Source of the DNA: Epichloe hybrida
Lineage: Eukaryota; Ascomycota; Sordariomycetes; Hypocreales; Clavicipitaceae
Direction: 5' to 3'
Assembly (NCBI GenBank): GCA_019022495.1
Contig: JAFEKR010000022.1
Location: 62,001 to 126,000 of the forward strand
DNA: 64,000 nucleotides
The position numbers and the translations under genes were made by a program. The notes beneath the pieces are model-generated. The model searched no databases and was not told the origin of the DNA. It saw only the letters and a program-made list of their open reading frames with translations. This document shows, one piece after another, positions 49,587 through 61,373 of this stretch; within the stretch, counting starts at the first letter, position 1; every line of letters begins with the position of its first letter.

Positions 49587-50463
49587 GCGGTAGCATACGT
49601 ACATTAATATTATAAAGTAGCTTACTAAGAGAGATATGCTCTTTTACACTGTAATTTAGGGCAAAGAGCTTTACTTCTATGCTTAAAGTCATTACGCAAT
49701 ATTACCTCCTAGACTTCTAATTAATTACAGCGCCATATATAATAAAGACGTAGCCTTATATTAACTTCTAAGTCTTAGGATTATTACTAAGTGAAGCATC
49801 TATGCTAGAAAATAACGTATTAAAGCTATCTACGCCTAAATATTATAAGCAAAGCTTCTTTATGTTCTAAGCATATAATAGAGCACCCTATGCTAGCTTA
49901 ATGTGCTTTACTAACGGATTTATTATAAAAGAGGCTAGCTTTAAAGCTATAAACACTGTATTAGGTCTTCCAATAATATAAAGGTACACTAAAGAGCTTA
50001 TAATTACTTTGTAGTAGCTGATTTCTTTATCTGAAGCTTCGTTATTATTTAGGTAAATTATAGCTATTAGAAGAGGAGCTGTAATTAAGCTCTTTAACTC
50101 GTTATTAATAATATTAGGAATAAACTTCTAAGCAATCTTTTAAATATATAATTCCTATAATAACTATATTTCTTTAGTTTTGTAATTTCTAATAATTTTA
50201 ATACCTAGGAACTACTTTAATTTGCCTTAGTCCTTGACATCTAGGCTGTTTATTAATTACTTATATAATTCTTTAAATTTTACTTTAGATTTATTAGGGT
50301 AAAGCACTATAATATTATCTACGTAGAAAAATAGGATAAAATTATCCTTTGTGAAGATATATAGGTCTTCTTTCCCTTAGATAAAGCTAAGCTCTAAAAG
50401 GAATCTCTTTAAATAAAGAAACTATTATTAAGGAGCTTCCTATAGCCTATATAATACTCTAAT
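49587..50463 (-). pseudogene. CopD-1 reverse transcriptase C-terminal half and RNase H remnant
   Basis: The minus-strand product shows ILFFYVDNIIVLYPNKSK (RT catalytic YVDD now YVDN), FLGIKIIR, and RNase H DASLSNNPKT ... KLFALNYSVKEH. Stops throughout. Lies between P1 (left) and P5 (right); joins 61374-63460 across P5 and 11771-11990 across P1. Confidence 0.82.
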
Positions 50464-52228
50464 CAGAGCATTGCAATACAATACAATACAATACATTACA
50501 CAATACAATACATCCAAAATTTTACAATACAATACAATACATGTATTATTTGTATTGTTTTGTATTTTTTTTTCTTTTTTTTTAGTTTTAAGTAAATTCC
50601 TTAATTATAAGGTATATATAGTTAATATAATAGCTTATAATAGCTTATAATAGCTTATAATAGCTTATAATAGCTTATATATATATATTACTTCTATTAC
50701 TTATATAACTTAAAATATTATTAGTGTTAAAGTTTAATTAAAAATAAATAAGTAATAAATTAATATAATATAAATATAAGTATTTATAAGTAAATTACTA
50801 TAGAAAAAGCTAGACTTATTAATTATTTAGTATTTAAAGGTTTTTTAAAATATTAATAAAATAAAATTCCTTTCTTTTTTATGTTTTTAATATTATACTA
50901 TTTATAATTTTATACTAATAGAAAGTAAGTCCTAATATAACTATAAGACTTACTTTAGTATATTTCTCTCTTTTTAACTAAAATTATATAACTAAGTAAA
51001 GAGATTATTATGTTTATAGTATAACTAATAGGACCCACTTTTAGACCCACTTTTGTATATATATTTCTTTTTAGCTAGAATTATATAACTAAGTAAAGAG
51101 ATAATACTAGGCTTATAGTATAACTAATAGGACCTACTTTTAGACCCACTTTTATATATCCTCCTCTTCTTAGCTAAAGTTATATAACTATAGAAAGGGA
51201 TTATACTTGGTTTTTAGTGTTTAACAAGACCCACTTTTAGACCCACTTTTATATATCCTTCTCTTCTTAGCTAAAGTTATATAACTATAAAAAGGGATTA
51301 TACTTGGTTCTTAGTGTTTAACAAGACCCACTTTTAGACCCACTTTAAGAAACACTATATAACTAAGTAAGTAAGCTAAAAGTAGTATAAATAGTTAAAC
51401 TTACTTTTAAAGCTTATTTATTTATTTGCTTAATATTAAAAAAATAGTATATATATTATTATTAGATTCACAGGGTATTAAATTTAATGTGTAATACAGT
51501 CGTAAGCCTAAAGAATAGTATTATTATCGATTATCTATTCTAGGCTGCGTTATCTGTTATTATAATTGATTAAGTTATAGGAAAAGAGAGGTAAAAAGCT
51601 AGAAGTTATAATACATAAAGGGAAAAGGGGTTACGCGTTTATATCCCTATATTTCCTAGCTAATTAACGTGCTAGGTTATGGGTTACGTGTAGGGTCCGT
51701 GCGCGGCCTAAGCTTCTACTAGGTAATTATGGCTATGACGCGCGATTAATATCACCTTTATTCTAATACTAAAACTTCTCTCTTTTAATATAATTATTAA
51801 CGCGCGATATTAATTATAGAAATAAAAAAAGGAAAGATAGATTAAGAATGTAATTAATAGGGAATATAAGGAAAAGAACTTATAGCCTGTCTAGGCGTAT
51901 AGTTGCTAATAAAAGGGAAATAATACTCTTGCTTAGCCTATAAGCCTATGTAAGGATAAGTAAGTCCTTCTAAATCCCTTCTTTTCCTTAAAATAACACA
52001 TATACCGCACTATAGCACGTATATAATGTCTTCCTTCTCCTTAGTAATACCTTTATTCTCCTATGTATTACTGTTAATTTCTATGGTCTACTAGGAGGGC
52101 TTAGTGGGCTAGCGTGGTCATAGCTACTAGGGATATTAACTACAAGGGCATAGATCCCCTGCGTATTACTATCTTGTCCCTATAGCTACCCTCCTAGAGG
52201 ATTATCTTTTTCTCTTACTACACATGTA

Positions 52229-55200
52229 TTATGCGCGGGTAACCTATCCCTCTATCTAGATAGTTATCTAGTTAGTTAAGATAAAGCTCTTAAGGGCTTT
52301 ATTAGGTAATACCTTTATAAAGGTATTAGCTAGGTTATTCTCTCTATTAATCTATTAGATTTTATAGAGTTCTTAGCGTTTATATAACTATTAAAGGGCT
52401 ATAATATTAATTATTAGGTGTTTCTCCTTTATTATACTAAGCTTAATAAGGCACTTATATAAGGAGTATAAATCTATATATATAATAACTAGGATCTTTA
52501 GGAGCTTTAGTTAGTTAGTAACTAAGTTTAGGGTAGTTATAATTATATAAGCTATATTAACACTAGCTACTATGCTATAGACTTCTAAGGTAAGCACACT
52601 TCGCGTAACTCTCTTGCTCTTTATTAAGCTAAAGTGCATAATATTACCTTTAATTATAAACTTGCTATTAGTATAGTCTTTATTTGCTAGGATAAGTACA
52701 TATCCTAGTTATAAGGATAGGTCCTAGTTATTAGCAAAGGATTTATTTACAAAGGTAAAGAGCTTTGCCTTCTTAAGGTTAATTAGGATAAACATTAGAC
52801 CTCTCTCTAGGTAATCTATCTACTACTTCAGGCGGTAATTAAAGGCTTTCACATCCTCTAGGGTTAGCTCCTAGTGTTATATAGTAATAGATAGGTTAAA
52901 GCAAGCCTCTAGTTAGTAAATTAAGGTAATATAAGTACCTTAGGCCCTCTGCTTAATGTATTTACGCTTCGAGTTAGTTATTAAAACTAACTCTAACTTA
53001 TTACTCTACCCTTTTTACTAGATCTTAATAGTATTATTCTCTAGCAAGATAATGCTACTATTAAATGTAAGAGAGTAGTCCTAAGTTAGGAATTACTTTA
53101 GCTTTGCGTTAAAGCTTACTATAGTAAGCTAGGTCTTTTCCTTCTTAGAGAACTTCTTATCTAAGAGGCTAATTATATTATTAGTCTATATACTAATATA
53201 AGCAAAGTTAGGGCTTTTCTTTGTAGTTATAAGTAGGTAAGGATTATATATAAAGGTTTCTATCTAGAGGTTCTCTCTATAATACTTATAATACATAACC
53301 TACTAGTGTGTTCCTACCTCTGTAAGCCTATAAAGGGGTTTTATAACCCTTAAGATTATACTAGGCGGGTAGAGATACTATATCTAAATTAGTAAGCGCG
53401 CTAGGATTAGCCGCTCTAGCAATATACAGGCCTATACATAAGCCTAATAGATATCTCTTAGCTAGATAAGGAATTTCCTTAATCTTACTAACAGGGCTAT
53501 TACGAGGATAAGACATTAGCTTGCGCGTTAAATTATTAGGGCCTATATAAGAATAGCCTATTTCCCTTTATCCTTACACCCTTAGATTATAAGGCATGAC
53601 TTTTTATAGGGTTCTATTATCTTGCCTTTAATCTTATTAATAATTTAGGAATTAAAGATTCAAATCCTACTATATTCTTCCTTGTTAAACATAATAAATT
53701 TAAATATACCTTACTTAATTAGAGCGTTAATCTCCGCTTTTGTTAATAGCTTAAACGGTTTACCTAAGGTCTTAATAATTCCTTCCTTACATAGCTTAAT
53801 TATAAGAGCTAGGTTACTATATTCTTTTGCTAATAGAAAGGTATTAGCACCTTAAGGCATTATAGGAGGGTTCTTCTATGGCCTTCTATGTCCTTACTTT
53901 AGTAGTATTAGTAGCACTATATTCTTATTATAAGCCTCTTACCCTTTTTCTCCTTTCTCTCCACTAGGCTCCGCTATCTTCTCTATACTAGGATTATTAT
54001 AGTAAGGCTTAATAGATATTAACCTAAAGGTCTTTAGGCCTCTAGGTATATTAAGTGTATAGCTTTCTCTAGTAATTACTAGTAGCTTATATAGACCTGC
54101 CTATCCCTTACTTTCTTACTAGACCTTAACCTTTAATCTAAGTAGTAAACTAAGGGTCTTTAAGGTATCTAGGCTATTGCATTTAGTAAGGGCCTTATTA
54201 ACCTTCTAGATAGCGTGGAGTCTCTTAATCTCTTTAGTAGCCTTCTATACTATAATTACATACTATATAATATTAGGTAATAGTAGGGACTTATTTATTA
54301 TTTATAGGTAAGCTCTAAAGATAAGGAGGGTTAGGATAAGGCTATTAGGGCCTGTGGTGTTATTTAGGGCCTTAATTGCTATTTAAAGGGTAATAGGTTC
54401 TAGCATTATAGGGCATTTGTATTTAATTATATTATAGGCTCTTTAGAGTAGCCTATAATACCTTTTAACCTTCCCTATACTATAGTATGCCTTAATAGGG
54501 ACTTCCTTAATTAAAATTAATATTAAAGCTATAAATTATCTAAATTCATTGCTATGGAAGTTTATTCTAGTGTCTATAATAATAAAGTCTAGGGGGCCTA
54601 GGTAAGTATTAATCTAGTATATTTAGAGGGCTTCCTAGGTTATTTTCGCAGAGATATTATTAAGGAATTTCGCTATATTAAACACTATGGCTATATCTAT
54701 AGCGTGGAGTGTAAGGCAGTTACTATCTAGGTAAAAGATATTTACTATTACTTTATAATTAAAGCTACACTTATTCTTAAGGGTAAACTTAAAGTAATTA
54801 AGGCTATTTATATATATTTAGCATTAGTAGTAGATTCTTATTAGCTCCCTAATAGCTTTAATATTAATGTTATGCCCTAATTTATAGAGAACCTTATGTA
54901 GACATTAGATTAATAAATATCTAAAGCGGTAGTATAATTACTATAGTTCGCCTTCTATAAGGTAGCTCTAAGCAACTACTTCTTCTTTCTATGTAAGAAG
55001 CATCTAGGCATAGCCCTATTTACATATAATAGGTACTTTAATATTTCCTTATTATAGTGTGTTCTTAGAGATATTAAAGTTAATCTTTAGACAGTCTATA
55101 TTATTAAGGAATAAGAGAAATAGACTGTTCGTAGGGATAACCTAAAAGAGGATGTTTCTAAAGGGAGTAGGCATATTAGCCGCTCTAAGCGCGATAATTA

Positions 55201-57565
55201 GGTCTCCTACGCTAAATCTAACTAATGCCTTCTTCCCTATTAATTTATTAAGCTATAATATAGGCATCTAATGTTACAAAGTAAGAAATTAAGGGTGCCC
55301 TGCTGTAGAGAATTTCGCGGCTTCTGTATTAGGCATAATCCCTTAGAATATCGCATAGGAATAGCGATTTTCTAATATAAACATTACTAGGGCTTTGTTC
55401 ACAAGTTCCTACTAAAAGGGGTCTTCTTTGCTTAGACTATAATAAGCTACTTGCCTTATTAAGAATTAAACTATTCTTTCGCTATTAATCTAGGTTCTAT
55501 AAGTAAAGAAGCTTGTAGGTACTAGCCTATCTATATCGTTAGGGCCGTCATCAAATCTAATGCTCTTTATATACTAAGCGATTTTATTATTAATAGGGGG
55601 TTAGGACTTATGTTCTCCCTTATACTAAGTAAGGAATAAATAATATAAGTTATTAGCCGGATCTATAAGGTAGTGGTTCTTAAAGCGTTAAAACGCTTTC
55701 TTATAGTCCTCTTTAGGGTGCTTAGATAACTAGCATCCTTCCTTACTATATACATAGCACTTCTTTATATAAGGAGTACCTTCTCTTCCTTATAGTTTTA
55801 AGGGGTATTAGGTCTCTTTTCTATTCCTGTTATATCTTTGGTTAGTCTAGAATTACTCTAGGGTTATAGCTTTAGTTAGGAACTGTTAATAGTTCTTTTT
55901 CTCTTCCTTAATAAGATAAAGGGTTATTTTAATCTGTTTATAGAACTCTTATAGTCTGTCTAGCGGATTTATAATCGCTCCTCTGCACTCTAAAATACTA
56001 TAATAAGCTCTAATAAGTTAATTCTAGAGTGCCCTTTTAGTTTAGCTTACTTTAGGTACTACTTATTATAAGATAGCTAGTCTTTCTATAAGTTTATTAA
56101 AGCATTTAATTATTAACTTAGTTAGGTTATTGTTTGCTATTTCTCGCAGGGAAGTGTTATTTCACTTTAGTAAATATCTTTGCTATGTATCCTTAGTTTT
56201 AAATTATTCTCTTATATAGCTAATAAGCGTAGGGAGATCTTATAGTTATCTAGGTTTGGAGAGGTAGTTTACATAGTATTACAGTGCTTTGCCTTTAAGC
56301 ATAACCTTAAAAGCATAACTAGCTTATTTAGGCTAGATATTAAGCAACTTATATTTTTTACAGAATATTTAAAGCTTTGATTTAAGGATATTATAGTTAT
56401 TAGCGCTATAGAGTTATTCTTTAGGGTATACCTTAGATAGGTTAATAATTTACTTTAGTAAAGGTCTCTAGGTCTATAGGGATTCTCTAGGTGTTTCCCT
56501 TTATATCTATAGAAGGGGTAGTAAGGTCTTTAGGAAGTAAGAGGGTAGCTTTATAGGCAGCACCCTTAGGGCTTGTTATTCCCTCTAATCCTCCTTTTCC
56601 TTATATTAGGAAGGAGAAATTATAGCTCTTTAAGCTATGCTAATAGGGGCATTACTAGCCCTAGATAGCATAGGTTACCTCTGTTAGTAACTCTCCTACT
56701 TAGGGGTATTATTAGTAGTGTTAATAGGGTAATACTACTAACTTACCTCTAGTGAAGGTATAGGTAGGGGAGTTACCTATAGATGCTTGCAAATAGCATC
56801 CTTAAGTAGTCTTAACTCTAGGTTAATTAACCTTCCTAGGGGAGATTAACTAGGCCTTCCTAGAGGGGATTAACTTAGTTTTCCTAGGGGAGTCTAGCTT
56901 ATTAATCCTTTTAATAGTAATTATACTAATAAACAGGGTGACAGGGTAGGTTGCCTAGTTTTAATATTACCGTTGTCTAGTAGATTATAGAAAAACTCTC
57001 TGTTCTATAGGTTTTTTTAGAAGCCTATGTACTTCTTCCTAGCCTCTTTAATTTCTTTAAGAGTCTAAAATCTAAATTCTTCTTAGTTTACTACTTCTTT
57101 AAGGTTATTTACTATCTTAGTGCCTCTTCTAATAGTTATTTATACTTTATTATAAAGGAGATAGTCTTAAAGTCCGTTCTATAAAAGGTCTCTCCCTTCT
57201 ATAAACTTATCCCTTAACTATTTATAGAAGTTATTGCTAAATTTAGAGAATAGTGTTCTTCTAAATAACCCTTGCTCCTTATATTATTCAGTCTTTATAA
57301 GGATATAAAGACTAATTTCCTTAGGTGTTTTTATCTCTTTATATTTAGAACTTCTTATTTATTAGAGTAGTTCTTTTATAATGTGTTGTTAAAGCCTTAC
57401 AGAGATGTAGGGGTATAGGTTAGTGTAGATAGGGGTTTTTCCTTTTTTAAGGTATTCATTATTATCTCCTATTTTAATGCCTTCTATAGTATTGTTATAA
57501 CTATCGGTCTTACTAGGAACTCTAAATTAACTAGAGGTCCTAGACGGTCTAGCTGCATCTAACAT
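52229..57565 (-). pseudogene. CopB-2 gag-pol polyprotein, 1778 codons plus stop, nonsense-mutated
   Basis: ATG at 57563-57565 (MLDAARP-type start) to the stop at 52229-52231: 5337 bp, exactly the length of the CopB-1 frame. Same order of domains in reverse. Many stops and RIP-like changes. P6 sits upstream of the ATG in the 5' untranslated region, so it does not split the frame. Confidence 0.85.
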
Positions 57566-57731
57566 TCTAATTAATTAGGGGAGGCAGATCTTATAATATA
57601 AGAAGAAAAGGGGTATAACTATGATTGTGTAACGTGTTTCAGATGTAAAGGATTACGAGGCGAGGCAGTTAACTTCAAATGCATAATAGAACGCATAATA
57701 AAGAAAGACAAGGGGATAGCTTAGCTACTAG

Positions 57732-59782
57732 CAGAGCTTTGTACTACACTACACTACATCTTGTAGTATTTGTAGTGTAGTGTAGTAAACTACACTACAC
57801 TACATACTACACTACACTACATACTACACTACACTACATACTACACTACACTACATACTACACTACACTACATACTACACTACACTACATACTACACTAC
57901 ACTACATACTACACTACAATGAAATTTTTCTACTAGATGTAGTATTTGTAGTATTTTGTAGTATTTGTAGTATTTTGAATTTTTTAATAATATAATAGCT
58001 TATACTAGCTTATACTAGCTTATAATAGCTTATAATAGCTTATAATAGCTTATAATAGCTTATAATAGCTTATAATAGCTTATACTAGCTTATAATAGCT
58101 TATACTAGCTTAGAATAGCTTAGAATAGCTTAAAATAGCTTAAAATTACTTAGAATAAGTAAGAATAGCTTTTATTACTTTATAATATTATAAGTGTTAA
58201 AGTTTAATTAAGTTTAAATAATAAATAAATAACTTAAATAAAAATATTAGTAAGTATTAGTAAATTACTATAGAAAAAGCTTTACTTTTTAGTTATTTAG
58301 TATTTTAAGGTTTATAAAAATATTAGTAAAATAAAATACTTTTCTTTCTTATGTTTTTTAAAATAATATTTAAAATAATAATAGTAAAAATATATTATTT
58401 ACCTTAGTTAGCTTTCTATATAGCTAGTACTAGTACTTTAGCTATAATAGTAATAATAATAATAATAAACTTTAATATCTCTTTTTTCTTTAACTAGATT
58501 ATAAAAAAAGTATAAAAGCTAGTAATAAATAAAAGATATATCTAACAAGACCCACTTTAGACCCACTTTTATTAATATTTTCTTTTATAGAACTAGATTA
58601 TAAAAACTAGAAAAGCTATAACTAAGTAACAAGTATAATTAAATAGACTCACTTTTAGATCCACTTTTATAAATCCCTTCTTTTCTAAGACTATATTATA
58701 AAAACTATAAAAGTAATAAAATTAAGTAAGAGATATAATTAAATAGACCCACTTTGGACCCACTTTTATAAATCCCTTCTTTTCTAAGACTATATTATAA
58801 AAAACTATAAAAGTTATAAAATTAAGTAAGAGGTATAATTAAATAGACCCACTTTGGACCCACTTTTATAAATCCCTTCTTTTTATAAGACTAGATTATA
58901 AAAAACTATAAAAGCTATAACTAAGTAAGAGATATAACTAAATAACCTTACTTTAGACCCACTTTAAACTTACTTTAGACTTACTTTTAAAAAAAACTAT
59001 TTAACTAAGAAAGTAAGCTAAGAATAGTATTAATAAGCTTATTTCTTTATATATTAAATAATTAAGAGAAATTAATTTATTTTATATTTTAATATCCTAA
59101 AAAATATTATAGCTTTATTATTACAGCTTTTTTACAGTTTTTTAATTTTCTTTTACCTTAAAAACCTAAAAACTTAATATAATTAGTTTTAATTTAAAGA
59201 AAATAGTTATATTACTAAAGAACCTCTTACTAAATATAATAAAATATTATCTTTATAATAAAAGTATTATTAATCTAAATATATTATTATTATATTTAAC
59301 ATCTTATTTTTATAGAATAATAAATAATTTCTTTAGGGTAAATCTTAGATTAAAAGATAAAAAATATACTAAAATTAAATAGGAAATCTAAGAAAAAAGC
59401 TATAAAAGTATAAAGACCTTTTCAAATTTACTAAAAAATTTAGGCTGTATATAAATACTAAAATAGTTTATCTTTAGTAACCCTATACCTATTATTAGCT
59501 TAATAGTTTAAATAAGCCTAAACTTTAAAAATTTATAACTAAATAACTAAATTATAATAAAAAGAAAGGCTAATATTAAGCTAATTAAGAAAAATCTAAG
59601 GAATATTATAAGATAATAAAAGTACCCACTTTTTTTTTACTAAGACTACATTTGTAGTATTTGTAGTGTAGTGTAGTATTTACTACACTACACTACATAC
59701 TACACTACACTACAAACTACTACACTACATACTACATCGAAAGCCAAAATACTACAAATACTACACTACATGCAAAGCTCTG
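57732..59782 (+). mobile_element. P6: hAT-like pentamer-ended element (TGTAG subfamily), 2051 bp
   Basis: Perfect 10-bp ends CAGAGCTTTG / CAAAGCTCTG. Flanks share CTACTA on both sides rather than a clean 8-bp repeat; the empty site in CopB-1 (reverse strand of about 37440-37455) suggests a few bases were lost. ACTAC/TGTAG arrays at 57742-57975 and 59645-59772, about 13 diverged 10-bp units (58003-58140), and modules 58540-58990 with GACCCACTTT boxes. No coding capacity. Confidence 0.85.
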
Positions 59783-61373
59783 CTACTATTAAACCTTTCT
59801 TTATTATTTTAGAATTCATATAGATATAAATATTAATACTAAAGTAAGAAGAGAGCTATATTATACCTTTCTATTAGTATAACTTATTATTAAATATAGC
59901 CCTCCTATTTTATAAGGTAAGTTATTATTAGATAAGCTACCTCTTCTAATTAACCTTGCTAATTTATAGTGTTTAAAGACTATATAGTTATTTATAAAGG
60001 TAATTACTAATTAGTATTAGATTTATAGGGTATTAAATTTAATATAATATAGTTATAAGCCTAAAGAATAGTATTATTATTAATTATCTATTCTAGGCTA
60101 TATTATCTATTAGTATAATTAATTAAGTTATATATAAAAGAGAGATTAAAAGCTAGAAGTTATAATATAAGAAGGGAAAAGGGGTTATATATTTATATCC
60201 TTATATTTCCTAGCTAATTAACACGCTAGGTTATAAGGTTACGTGTGGGTCCGCGCGCGGCCTAAGCTTCTGCTAGGTAATTGCGGCTGCGACGCGCGAT
60301 TAATATTACCTTTGTTCTAACAATTATAATTATTCTTTATATAATATTTTACCTTTTCTTTATAAGCTTTTCCTAGGTTTTTTCCTTTTCTTTTAGTTTA
60401 AAAAAGGTTAAAAGCTAATATAATTTATTATAATTATAATAAAATAGCTTAATAGTAAAAGAAGCATGTATTAAATAAATTTTAATTTTCTCTTTATAAT
60501 AAATTCCTTATATATATAAGTATATTTTTATTAGAGTTTTAATCTTATTTATTTAGAATTACAAATTATTTCTTTAGGGTAAATATTATATTTAAAGCAA
60601 AAATACTATATTAAAATGCATAGTAAATCCTATAAAAAAGCTAGAAAGATAGGATAACCTTTAAAATATAAAGAATAAATATTACTATAAGTTAAGTTTA
60701 GATAATACTATTTATAGCTACCCTATATATATATATAGCTTAATAGTCTAAATTAGCTAAAACTTTATAATTCTATAACTAAATACCTAAATAGTATAAA
60801 ATTTAAGGATATCTTATTTAGATTATATTAAAAATCTACTATATAATAAGTATATATACTACCTTACCTTTTTAATAATACATTGTATTGTATTGTAATG
60901 TATTGTAATGTATTGTATTGTATTGTATTATAATGTATTTTTATATAATAAATAATTATAATAAATCATAGAAAATAGATATAAGAATAAAAAGACCCTT
61001 AATATATTAAGAAAAAATCATTCTTTAAAATAGATATAAAAGAATATTACTAAGATATTATATATTTTAAATAAGCTTACTTTTCTAAATAAGCTAAAAC
61101 TTAATAGATTTTTAAATAAATAACTAAATTATATATAAAAATAAGAATACTATAATTAGATTATTTAAAAAATCTACTATATAATGAATTTATATAATAC
61201 CCCACTTATATTTTTCCCTAACAATACATTGTATTGTATGTATTGTATTGTATTGTATTGTATTTTTAATACAATACAATACACAATACAATACATAGGG
61301 CAATACAATACAATACAATACATCAAAGGGCCAAAAAATACAATACAATACAATACAATACAACAATGCTCTG

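Larger units (their letters stand above)
51460..60322 (-). mobile_element. CopB-2: Ty1/copia retrotransposon (minus), 8863 bp including P6
   Basis: LTRs 51460-51768 (3') and 60015-60322 (5'), flanked by a perfect duplication ATTAT (51455-51459 and 60323-60327) in P5. The empty site is intact in P1 near 13098. Without P6 the element is about 6.8 kb, as CopB-1. Polypurine tract lies just inside the 3' LTR (51769-51790, reverse strand). Confidence 0.92.
50464..61373 (+). mobile_element. P5: hAT-like pentamer-ended element (TGTAT subfamily), split by CopB-2
   Basis: Perfect 10-bp ends CAGAGCATTG / CAATGCTCTG and a perfect 8-bp duplication ACTCTAAT (50456-50463 and 61374-61381) inside the CopD-1 RT. 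Own arms 50464-51459 and 60323-61373, about 2.05 kb. Contains pentamer arrays at both ends and internally (60880-60935), five 10-bp units (50629-50680), and modules at 50930-51360. Right subterminal box TTAGGGAAAAATATAAGTGG (reverse strand near 61205-61220). No coding capacity. Confidence 0.9.
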
